A DNA stretch of 6,600 bases, taken from positions 1 through 6,600 of the forward strand of contig JADYYZ010000149.1 of NCBI GenBank assembly GCA_020853405.1, written 5' to 3'. The notes below the pieces were generated by a model. It was not told the origin of the DNA. It did not search any database and worked only from the letters and a program-made list of their open reading frames with translations. The position numbers were made by a program, and so were the translations under genes. Positions 1-6,244 of the stretch are shown piece after piece (positions within the stretch are counted from its first letter, which is position 1; every line of letters starts with the position of its first letter). This stretch comes from Acetobacteraceae bacterium. Its GTDB lineage: Bacteria > Pseudomonadota > Alphaproteobacteria > Acetobacterales > Acetobacteraceae.

Positions 1-508
1 GATGACAACCTCGGCGGGCATGCCCTCGATCAGGCCATAGGCTTGGGGACAGTCGCCGCGCTGCCGGCGGTGAGAGCAAAGCGCACAGGCAGGCCAAGGC
101 CGCGTACAGCCATGTGGATCTTGGTGCTCAGGCCGCCACGGGGGCGGCCCAGGGCCTGATCTTCAGACCGCCCTTTTTCGCGCCCGCGGCGTGCTGGTGG
201 GCGCGGATGATGGTGCTGTCGATGATCAGGTATTCGAAGTCGGGATCATCGGCCATTGCCTCGAAGAGGCGATGCCAGACACCTTTCTCGCGCCAGCGGC
301 TGAACCGGCGGAAGGTGCTGTTCCGCTCGCCGAAGACCTCCTGCAGATCGCGCCATGGCGGGCCGGTGCGCACGACTCATCGCACGCCATCAACGAACAT
401 CCGGTTGTTGCGACCCGTCGAGCCACGCTGATCGGCTCGCCCGATGATCAGCGGCGCCATCCGCTGCCATGCTGCATCGCTCAGCACCAGACGATCCAAT
501 ATACCCAA
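1..508 (-). pseudogene. IS5-family transposase (orfA + start of orfB), broken and partial
   Basis: Conceptual translation from a TTG at 508-506 gives the typical IS5 transposase N-terminus: LVLSDAAWQRMAPLIIG, then GRNNRMFVDGVR, then VRTGPPWRDL, FRRFSRWREKGVW and the catalytic-region stretch YLIIDSTIIRAHQHAAGAKK, where the D of IDST is the expected first acidic residue of the DDE triad. Two lesions are visible. A TGA at 379-377 stands where the family has Trp (DGVR-W-VVRTG), so TGG became TGA. In orfB, which lies in the -1 frame (DQALGRPRGGLSTKIHMAVR, then LPVRFALTAG), one base is missing at about 62/63; beyond it the frame continues as RGDCPQAYGLIEGMPAEVVI to the window edge. OrfA alone stops at 130-128. 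The remaining DDE residues lie off the window. Identity is from remembered family sequence; the lesions are read directly. Sequencing error cannot be excluded for either single-base change. Confidence 0.85.
173..178 (-). other. candidate programmed -1 frameshift site (A AAA AG type) in the transposase
   Basis: On the minus strand orfA reads GCG AAA AAG GGC here, an A-AAG slippery tetramer within a run of five A followed by G. OrfA in frame zero ends about 45 nt later at 130-128. The -1 frame is open from this point and spells the conserved start of orfB (GRSEDQALGRPRGGLSTK), so a one-base backward slip here would give the fused transposase. Such slips at A-rich sites are established for IS5/IS427 and IS3 elements; that this one works is inference. 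Confidence 0.6.
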
Positions 509-509
509 C

Positions 510-529
510 GCCGCCTCCCCGAAGGCAGC
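510..529 (-). promoter_or_regulatory. transposase ribosome binding site buried in a hairpin; sets the TTG start
   Basis: The minus strand shows GGGGAGG (520-514), a strong Shine-Dalgarno sequence, five nt before the TTG at 508. This is why that codon is taken as the transposase start. The same bases lie in an inverted repeat: GCTGCCT (529-523), loop TCGGGG, AGGCGGC (516-510), seven pairs with one G-U. When transcribed from outside the element, the hairpin would hide the ribosome binding site, a read-through protection known from IS10 and IS50. There is no T-run after it, so it is not an intrinsic terminator. Confidence 0.5.
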
Positions 530-577
530 CTTGAATCACCTCGCAGCCGCTTCGGGATTCTCAAGAGTCCACAGCAC

Positions 578-1345
578 CTAGGCCCTCGCAGCCGTGGCCG
601 CTCCCTCGCGCTTGTTGATGTGCCCGCCGCCGCCCGAATCCAGCACCGAGCCGGTGACATAGGCGGCATCGTCGGAACAGAGCCACATTACCGCGCGCGT
701 GAACTCGCCCTCGCGGATCGGGCGGCGCAGCGTTGCGCGGGCGCTGATCGCCTGGGCATAGCCGGCCGGCATCGTCACCTGCGCGCTGCCCTCGAAGAAG
801 CCGGGCCGGGCACTGTTCACCCGCACGCCCGAAGGCCCGAGTTCGAGCGCGAACGCGCGCGTAAAAAACTCCAGCGCGCATTTCGAGGCGCCATAGGGCA
901 CGCCGTTGCCGCGGATCACCTCGGCCGCGGCCGAGGTCACGTTGACGATCGAGCCCCGCCCCAACGCCGCCATCGCCCGCCCGATGCCCTGCATCAGGCG
1001 GAACGGCGCGCGCAGGTTCACATCCAGCATCAGGTCGTACTCGGCCCCGGTCACCTCCATCAGCGGGATGAAGGGGTAGATGCCCGCGTTGTTGACCAGC
1101 ACGTGCGGGGCGCCGCCTTCGTTCGCGGCTGCGACCAGGCGGTCGATGTCGACATCCTTCGCGAGATCCGCCTGGTGCAGAATGGTGCGCTCGGCGGGCA
1201 GCGCGGCGCTGGCAGCGGCAAGTGGCGCCAGATCGCGGTCGGTCAACAGCAGCCGCGCCCCCTCCCCTGCGAAGCCGGCCGCAAGCTCGCGCCCATAGAC
1301 GCCCGCCGCGCCGGTGATCACCACCTTGCAGTCGCGAAAACGCAT
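578..1345 (-). CDS. short-chain dehydrogenase/reductase (classical SDR), last gene of the operon
   Basis: This 255-residue cytosolic protein has the classical SDR length and motifs. They are a cofactor loop TGAAGVYG (11-18), Asp36 at the end of the second strand (LLLTDRD), which usually means NAD(H) rather than NADP(H), NNAG (85-88), Asn110, and catalytic Ser138, Tyr151 and Lys155 (YGASK) with the standard Ser-Tyr spacing of 13. PG at 181-182 and TGSVLDSGGG near 231-240 complete the fold. It would oxidise a hydroxyl or reduce a keto group; the substrate is unknown. The ATG at 1345 is 12 nt after the hyuB stop, and its Shine-Dalgarno GGGAG overlaps that stop with an 8-nt spacer, so it is translationally coupled to hyuB. 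Oddities are Tyr17 where most members have Ile in the glycine loop, a short charged tail (HINKREG onwards), and a TAG stop lying on the insertion-sequence junction. The tail end may therefore be altered. Confidence 0.93.
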   Translation of the reverse strand: MRFRDCKVVITGAAGVYGRELAAGFAGEGARLLLTDRDLAPLAAASAALPAERTILHQADLAKDVDIDRLVAAANEGGAPHVLVNNAGIYPFIPLMEVTGAEYDLMLDVNLRAPFRLMQGIGRAMAALGRGSIVNVTSAAAEVIRGNGVPYGASKCALEFFTRAFALELGPSGVRVNSARPGFFEGSAQVTMPAGYAQAISARATLRRPIREGEFTRAVMWLCSDDAAYVTGSVLDSGGGGHINKREGAATAARA

Positions 1346-1357
1346 GACGCCTGCTCC

Positions 1358-3322
1358 CTACGCCGCGATCTGCGGGAACTCGGCGCGGAGCTCGCGGAAC
1401 GCGGCGCGCACCTCCGAACCATCGCCCTTGCGCTCGCGCGCGGCATCGACCAGCGCGAAGATGCGGCGCTTGGCATAGAAGCGCCAGTAGACCGGCAGCG
1501 CCGCCAGACCCTCCGCAAGGGCAGCGTAGTTCGCCGCGGTCCAGACCCCCTCGAACGCGATGCGCTCCGGCCCGGGGTCGAAATCGCCGACGCCGTTGGC
1601 TGCCATCACGGCACGCAGCCGCGCCGTTTCCGCCGCGTCGCCAGGTACCACGCCATAGTCGTCGCGCGCTGCCGCCTCGGTGATCTTGCCGGCCTCGATA
1701 TCGGCGAGCACCGCGGCCACCGGCCGCTGCCAGGCACGCCCCCAGCCGGCACCGCCCGAACAGACGATCCGGATGACATCGCCGGGATCAAGGCTGATCA
1801 CGTCGGTGTTACCGAGATTCTCGGCGCGGTTGCTGTCGGGATTGCGGGTGAAGAACGAAGGCGCGCCGGCCCGCCCGCCCGCGACACCCCAGGCGCGGAA
1901 TCGCGTGCGGTCGCGGTTGCGCGCGGTGATCACGGTCTGCGGCGCGTGCACCCGGAACTCCAGCACGGTCGCAAGCCCGCCGCGATGGAGGCCGGCGCCG
2001 CCGGTATCCGGTTGCAGGCCATATTGCAGGATGCGGATCGGCACCTCGGCCTCGTTGATCTCCACCGGGGTGTTCTTCAGGAACGCGCTGTTGGCGCCGG
2101 AGCCGTCGGCGCCATCCGCGTCGGGCGAGCCGCCGGCGCCGCCGGTGATCGGGTCGATCGAGGCCATCACCCGCCGGCCGGTGCGGTTGTCGGTGGTGTT
2201 GACGTTCATGATCGGGCCGCCGCTGGCAGGACCGGCGGGCAGGCGATCGGGCACCGCGCGCTGGAACGCCCCCATGATCACCCCCTGCAGCCGCATGCAG
2301 GTCATCGAGCGCATGCCGACCGCGGCCGGAAATACCGGGTTCAGAACGCTGCCTTCGGGCGCGATCGCACGCGCAGGGCGCAGCAGCCCGCCATTCAGCA
2401 GCACCGTGTTGTCGAGCGTGTAGATCACGTAGTTGTAGCCGACCATCAGCAGGATGTGGCGCGGGTTGCCGCCGGTCGGCATGTTCAGCGAGGCAGCGAG
2501 CTGCGGATCACTGCCCGAGAAATCCATCACCGCCTCCTCGCCCCTGATCGACAGCGCGAGGTGCAGCCGTGCCGGCAGGCCACCCGGCGAATCCTCGTCG
2601 AGATAGTCGGCGAACTCGTAAGCGCCGTCGGGGATCGAGGCGATCACCCGGCGCGCCTGGCGCTCGGCCATGTCGAGAAGGTCCGCGACGCCGTCCCTGA
2701 AGGTTTCGAGGCCGAACTTCTCGATCATGGCGTGGACCTTGCGCTCGCCGGTCGCGAGCGAGGCGAGCTGCGCCTTGAGGTCGCCGTAGTTCTGCGCCGG
2801 CACCCGCACGTTCAGCCAGAAGATGTCGAGCAGCCGCTGGTCCAGCACGCCCTGGTCCACCAGCTTCACCGGCGGGAAGCGGATGCCTTCCTGGTGCACC
2901 TCGGTGAGCTGGCGCGACAGCGACGCCGGCACCGCGCCGCCGACATCGGTGTTGTGGATGTGCCCGACCGCGAAGCACACCAGCTCGCCCTTCCAGAAGA
3001 TCGGCTTCCACAGATGCGTATCCGGCGGATGCGTGCACACGAAGCCGCTGTAGGGATCATTGGTCATGTACACGTCGCCCTCGCGATAGTCGCTGATGGC
3101 GCGGATCACCGGCCCGTAATCCAGGCCGACGAACCAGGTGGCGCCGAGCTCGCGCGGGCTTGCGAAGGTCATGCCCTCGATCGTGGTGAGGCCGGAGGTG
3201 AAATCCTCGGTCTCCTTGACGAAGGTGGAATGGGCGGTGCGGAACAGCGTGAAGGCCATGCTGTCGGCCGCCGCCTGGGCGTGATTGGCAAGGATCTGCA
3301 GCGTCACGGGATCGATGCGCAT
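1358..3322 (-). CDS. hyuB: HyuB, hydantoinase B/oxoprolinase family subunit
   Basis: This is the beta-type subunit (654 residues) of the ATP-dependent hydantoinase/oxoprolinase family, which includes N-methylhydantoinase, 5-oxoprolinase, caprolactamase and the acetone and acetophenone carboxylases. Family landmarks are Glu37/Asp40-Phe, NDPYSG (88-93), HPPDTHLW (98-105), GHIHNTDVGG (120-129), EGIRFPPVKL (145-154), RVPAQNYGDL (173-182), FSGSDPQ (268-274), a glycine-rich loop at 394-412 and SGGAGWGR (522-529). His98, Asp101, His121/His123 and Asp126 are the likely metal-site residues by family analogy. No signal peptide is seen; it should be cytosolic and bind HyuA. The ATG at 3322 follows TGAGGA, a Shine-Dalgarno overlapping the hyuA stop with an 8-nt spacer. 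A C-terminal part of about 95 residues (560-654, containing LPVYWRFYAKRRIF) runs past the usual glycine-rich end; I take it as a subfamily extension. Exact substrate is not readable. Confidence 0.93.
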   Translation of the reverse strand: MRIDPVTLQILANHAQAAADSMAFTLFRTAHSTFVKETEDFTSGLTTIEGMTFASPRELGATWFVGLDYGPVIRAISDYREGDVYMTNDPYSGFVCTHPPDTHLWKPIFWKGELVCFAVGHIHNTDVGGAVPASLSRQLTEVHQEGIRFPPVKLVDQGVLDQRLLDIFWLNVRVPAQNYGDLKAQLASLATGERKVHAMIEKFGLETFRDGVADLLDMAERQARRVIASIPDGAYEFADYLDEDSPGGLPARLHLALSIRGEEAVMDFSGSDPQLAASLNMPTGGNPRHILLMVGYNYVIYTLDNTVLLNGGLLRPARAIAPEGSVLNPVFPAAVGMRSMTCMRLQGVIMGAFQRAVPDRLPAGPASGGPIMNVNTTDNRTGRRVMASIDPITGGAGGSPDADGADGSGANSAFLKNTPVEINEAEVPIRILQYGLQPDTGGAGLHRGGLATVLEFRVHAPQTVITARNRDRTRFRAWGVAGGRAGAPSFFTRNPDSNRAENLGNTDVISLDPGDVIRIVCSGGAGWGRAWQRPVAAVLADIEAGKITEAAARDDYGVVPGDAAETARLRAVMAANGVGDFDPGPERIAFEGVWTAANYAALAEGLAALPVYWRFYAKRRIFALVDAARERKGDGSEVRAAFRELRAEFPQIAA

Positions 3323-3333
3323 CGGAGAGGTCC

Positions 3334-5376
3334 TCAGGCAGCGGGCGACAGAAGCAGGTTTGCGAACCGGTCGACTTCGGCCCGCATACCGGGCGGGATG
3401 CAGGTGGTGGAATCCTCGGCCAGCACGATCGCGGGGCCGGCGAAGGCGTGGCCGTGGCGAAGGTCGCGGCGGGCGAACAGCGGCGCCGGCCGCGATGCGC
3501 CGTCGATGAACAGCTCGACCTCGCTGAGCGGCACCGGCGGTGTGGCCACCCGCTCCTGTTCGGGCAGGCGCGGCCTCCGCACCGCACCCGAGACGGTCAT
3601 CGACAGCGCGATCGCCTGGATCGGTGCGGCCGGGTCGGCATGGCCATACATGCGCTCGTGCGCGGCGTGGAAGGCATCGGCCATCGCGGCAAGGTCGCCC
3701 CGATCGATCCAGTCCTGTTGCAGCGGCACGGTGATCTCGTAGCTCTGGCCGCGATAGCGCATCTCGGCCGAGGGCTGAAGCACGATCGCACCGTCGAAAT
3801 GCTGTTCCTCGCGGATCCAGCGCAGCGCCTCGGCGTTGAGCCGGCCGAACGCGGCGCCGATCGCCGGCAGCGACGGCGGATCGAGGTCGGCATACACGGT
3901 TTCCAGGAAATCGTTGCGGATATCGGCGATCAGGCCGCCCAGCGCCGACAGCACGCCGGGCGTCGCCGGAATGAGCACCTCGCTGATTCCGAGCTCGCGA
4001 GCCAGCAGGGCGCCCAGCATCGGCCCGGCGCCGCCGAACGGCATCAGGCAGAACTCGCGCGCATCGACGCCCTGGCGCGCCGCCAGTTTCGAGATCTCGC
4101 GATACATCGCGCTGATCGCGACCTGGATGATCGCCTCGGCCGCGTGTTCGCGCGAACGGCCGAGCGCCGCCGCGATCGCATCGACCGCCTGGCCGGCCAG
4201 GTCGCGGTCGACCGAGACGCTGTCATAGCCGAGTGCTGCGTGGCCGATGAAGCCCAGTACGCACATCGCATCGGTGATCGTCGCGCGGGCGCCGCCGCGG
4301 CCGTAGCAGGCCGGGCCGGGCACCGAGCCGGCACTTTCCGGCCCGACCGAAAGCCGCCCCAGCGCATCGACCGCGGCGATCGCGCCGCCGCCGCCGCCGA
4401 CCGAGGTCACCGCCACGGTCGGGATGTAGACCGGGAAGTCGCCCACCCGCTCGCCGGTGCCGAAGCCGGGCGCGCCGTTCTCGATGATCGCGACATCGGC
4501 GCTGGTACCGCCGATATCGAGGCTCATCGCGCGCGCCACGCCGGCCTGGCGCGCCACGAACGCCGCCCCGATCGCGCCGGCGGCAGTGCCCGACAGCAGC
4601 ATCTCGACACAGCGCGTCTTGCCGAGTTCCGCGCGCATCACGCCGCCGTTCGATTTCGTCACCATCGGCTCGGCGACGACGCCCGCCTTCGCCAGGGCCG
4701 CCTGCAACGAGCCGAGATAGTGCGCGACCTTCGGCTGCGCGTGGCCGTGCACGGTGGCGGTCACGGTGCGCTCGTACTCGCGGATGATCGGCCACACGTC
4801 CGCCGAGCAATAGACGGGCAGGTCCGGCGCCACCCGCGCGATCACCGCCTTCGCCGCGTGCTCGTGCGAAGGGTTGCGATAGGCGTGCAGCAGCGACAGC
4901 ACGACGCCTTCGGCACCGCGCCGCTTCGCCGCGGCGACGGCCACCTCGACGCTGCCGGGGTCCAGCGGCTCCGCTTCCGACCCGTCGGCAAGCAGGCGGC
5001 CATCGAGCTCGAACACCATGGCGCGGCCCACCAGCGGAACCGGCCGCTGCGACAGCAGGTCATAGGGGTCGGGGGTCTTGAGCCGCCCCAGCTCCAGCAC
5101 GTCGCGGAAATTGCGGGTGACGAACAGCGCGAGCCGGATGCCCTTGCGCTGGATCACCGCGTTCACGCCCACCGTGGTGCCGTGGGTGAACCACGCGATC
5201 GCGCCAGGCGCGATGGCGAAGCGTTGCGCGATCCCTTCGAGGCCCGCGATCACCTCGGCACCCGGGGTATCCGGGGTGGTGAGCACCTTCAGCGTCGAGA
5301 CCTCGCCGCTGGCTTCGTCAAGCACCGCGAAGTCGGCGAAGGTACCACCGATATCCACGCCGACACGAAATCCCAT
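3334..5376 (-). CDS. hyuA: HyuA, hydantoinase A/oxoprolinase family ATP-binding subunit
   Basis: This 680-residue cytosolic protein is of usual length for the alpha subunit that uses ATP to activate a ring amide or carbonyl substrate, working with HyuB. It has the actin/hexokinase-type nucleotide fold: first phosphate motif DIGGTFAD (8-15), THGTTVGVNAVIQRKG (64-79), SGTAAGAIGA (262-271), second phosphate motif DIGGTSAD (287-294), SVGGGGGAIAAVD (325-337), GPESAGSVPGPACYGRGG (345-362) and MPFGGAGPMLGALLARELG (445-463). The C-terminal domain carries MRYRGQSYE (539-547) and STTCIPPG (656-663). I chose the ATG at 5376, 5 nt after the previous stop, because it puts the glycine motif at the standard place; a GTG at 5394, overlapping the previous gene, would add six residues. 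Candidate ribosome sites are GGGAG at 5392-5388 and TGAGG at 5384-5380. The first motif ends FAD where FTD is usual. Lactamase, hydantoinase or carboxylase role remains open; no third carboxylase-type subunit is present here. Confidence 0.93.
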   Translation of the reverse strand: MGFRVGVDIGGTFADFAVLDEASGEVSTLKVLTTPDTPGAEVIAGLEGIAQRFAIAPGAIAWFTHGTTVGVNAVIQRKGIRLALFVTRNFRDVLELGRLKTPDPYDLLSQRPVPLVGRAMVFELDGRLLADGSEAEPLDPGSVEVAVAAAKRRGAEGVVLSLLHAYRNPSHEHAAKAVIARVAPDLPVYCSADVWPIIREYERTVTATVHGHAQPKVAHYLGSLQAALAKAGVVAEPMVTKSNGGVMRAELGKTRCVEMLLSGTAAGAIGAAFVARQAGVARAMSLDIGGTSADVAIIENGAPGFGTGERVGDFPVYIPTVAVTSVGGGGGAIAAVDALGRLSVGPESAGSVPGPACYGRGGARATITDAMCVLGFIGHAALGYDSVSVDRDLAGQAVDAIAAALGRSREHAAEAIIQVAISAMYREISKLAARQGVDAREFCLMPFGGAGPMLGALLARELGISEVLIPATPGVLSALGGLIADIRNDFLETVYADLDPPSLPAIGAAFGRLNAEALRWIREEQHFDGAIVLQPSAEMRYRGQSYEITVPLQQDWIDRGDLAAMADAFHAAHERMYGHADPAAPIQAIALSMTVSGAVRRPRLPEQERVATPPVPLSEVELFIDGASRPAPLFARRDLRHGHAFAGPAIVLAEDSTTCIPPGMRAEVDRFANLLLSPAA

Positions 5377-5381
5377 GCGCC

Positions 5382-6134
5382 TCAGATCTCCCACTGGAAG
5401 CCGTCGATGGTGATGGCCTGGCCGGTGATGAAGCAGGGCTCGACCGTTGCCAGGAACAGGACGAGTTCGGCCACATCGGCCGGCTTGCCGACCCGCCGAA
5501 GCGCGATCTTCTGCGCCAGTTCCGGCCCGCGCGAGCGCGTCAGCGAATTGCCGATCTCGGTCTCGATGATGCCGGGGCAGACGCAGTTGATCGCGATCGA
5601 TGGCCCGAGCTCCTTGGCCAGCGCGCGCGTCATGCCGATGATGCCGGCCTTGGCCGCGGCATAGGAGAATTTCGAGACGGCGCTGGTCACGCCGCCGGTG
5701 TGTGCGTTCAGCGACGACATCGAGACGATGCGGCCGCCGCCGGCGGCGAGCATGACCGGTGCCACGGCCTGGATGTAGTTGAAGCAGGATTTCAGGTTCA
5801 CCGCGATGGTGCGGTCGAACGCTGCCTCGGTGATCTCGAGAATGCCGGTGGGGTTGCCGGCCCCGGCATTGTTCACCAGCACATCGATGCGGCCGAACCG
5901 TGCTGCGGCGGCGGCAGCGATCGCCTTCGCGCGGGCATGGTCGGCGACGTCGGCCACCTCGATCATCGTCGCCCGCCCCAGGGCGGCGAGTTCGCCGGCG
6001 GTGCGCTCCAGCTCGGGGCGCAGCTGATCGACCAGCACGACATCAAAGTCGCGCGCGGCCAGCGCAAGGGCGCAGCCGCGGCCGATGCCGCGCGCGCCAC
6101 CGGTGACCAGCGCCACCTTCGCAGGATGCGTCAT
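5382..6134 (-). CDS. short-chain dehydrogenase/reductase (classical SDR, FabG-like), first gene of the operon
   Basis: This 250-residue cytosolic SDR has the cofactor motif TGGARGIG (11-18), Asp36 after the second strand (VVLVD), pointing to NAD(H), DVAD (62-65), NNAG (88-91), Asn113, a catalytic Ser140/Ser141, and YAAAK with Tyr158 and Lys162. CPG at 187-189 and TGQAITIDG (237-245) close the fold. The Ser-Tyr distance is about 17 rather than 13 because of extra residues around GGVTSAVSKFS, seen in some SDR subgroups. It likely oxidises an alcohol or reduces a ketone in the same pathway as HyuA/HyuB; the substrate is unknown. An in-frame TAG lies 12 nt upstream of the ATG at 6134 and no other start lies between, so the start is secure. 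No good Shine-Dalgarno is visible, hinting at leaderless or weak initiation. Its stop is 5 nt before the hyuA ATG. It differs clearly from the other SDR, so the two are not a recent duplication. Confidence 0.94.
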   Translation of the reverse strand: MTHPAKVALVTGGARGIGRGCALALAARDFDVVLVDQLRPELERTAGELAALGRATMIEVADVADHARAKAIAAAAAARFGRIDVLVNNAGAGNPTGILEITEAAFDRTIAVNLKSCFNYIQAVAPVMLAAGGGRIVSMSSLNAHTGGVTSAVSKFSYAAAKAGIIGMTRALAKELGPSIAINCVCPGIIETEIGNSLTRSRGPELAQKIALRRVGKPADVAELVLFLATVEPCFITGQAITIDGFQWEI

Positions 6135-6161
6135 GCGCGAACGCTATGCGGGACGAGGCTT

Positions 6162-6174
6162 CGCGGCAACCGCG
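6162..6174. repeat. short inverted repeat CGCGG-CAA-CCGCG in the divergent region
   Basis: A perfect 5-bp inverted repeat with a 3-nt spacer lies between the two divergent starts. It could be an operator half-site pair or a small hairpin in the leader of the minus-strand operon. It is short and in GC-rich DNA, so chance is quite possible. Confidence 0.25.
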
Positions 6175-6230
6175 TGTCGCTTCCTTGACGCATTCCGCGC
6201 ACGGTGCCCAGCATTGCGTTTCGATGCGCG

Positions 6231-6235
6231 AGGAG
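6231..6235 (+). promoter_or_regulatory. ribosome binding site (AGGAG) of the solute-binding protein gene
   Basis: AGGAG lies 9 nt before the ATG at 6245. A nearer ATG at 6238 is only 2 nt from it and opens a frame that stops at 6303 without family resemblance. Spacing and the encoded signal peptide both decide for 6245. Confidence 0.75.
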
Positions 6236-6244
6236 AGATGAGCG

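Larger units (their letters stand above)
1..578 (-). mobile_element. IS5-family insertion sequence, partial and decayed (IS427-like, two-frame type)
   Basis: This is the upstream end of an IS5-family element, cut by the left window edge. The transposase reads on the minus strand. Its layout, an orfA and an orfB joined by a -1 shift at an A-rich site, is the one known for the IS427 group of IS5. The likely outer end is at about 578: reading leftwards on the minus strand, a TA dinucleotide (580-579) is followed by GGTGCTGTGGACTC. IS427-type ends are known to start with a G-rich stretch followed by CTGT and to insert at TA, so the fit is good, but the partner end lies outside the window. The coding part starts 70 nt inside this end. 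The element is probably immobile because its transposase carries two lesions. The exact end is inference; the family call is firm. Confidence 0.8.
6135..6244. promoter_or_regulatory. divergent control region between the hyu operon and the transporter gene
   Basis: These 110 nt separate the start codons of two divergently transcribed units and must hold at least part of both promoters. On the plus strand TTGACG (6185-6190) is a good -35 match, but only a weak -10 candidate follows (CAGCAT, 6209-6214, 18-nt spacing, three of six matches). On the minus strand TTGCCG followed 17 nt later by TAGCGT is a poor candidate that would start the transcript almost on the ATG. No regulator gene is in the window. 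The region is a fair place for a shared operator, but I see no motif I can assign to a known regulator. Confidence 0.45.

Noticed and set aside
510..529. Possible intrinsic terminator after the operon
   Set aside because: The hairpin has no following T-run on the minus strand and lies over the transposase ribosome site, so a regulatory hairpin fits better.
191..3742. A 1183-codon open frame on the plus strand opposite the insertion sequence, the downstream SDR and HyuB
   Set aside because: It is antisense to three well-supported genes, rich in Arg/His/Ala/Gly as expected from the complement of GC-biased codons, has no recognisable domain, and runs across the insertion-sequence junction. It is a codon-bias shadow.
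1358..5376. Acetone or acetophenone carboxylase
   Set aside because: The two large subunits belong to the same superfamily, but no small third subunit is present and the lengths and motifs fit the HyuA/HyuB type better. It cannot be fully excluded without a phylogeny.
3448..5664. A 738-codon open frame on the plus strand opposite HyuA and the upstream SDR
   Set aside because: Same reasoning: low-complexity Arg/Asp/His/Ala content, no domain, no ribosome site of note, and fully opposite conserved genes.
578..6134. The two SDR genes as a tandem or flanking duplication
   Set aside because: Their glycine loops, active-site spacing and C-termini differ throughout, so they are separate subgroups and not a recent copy.
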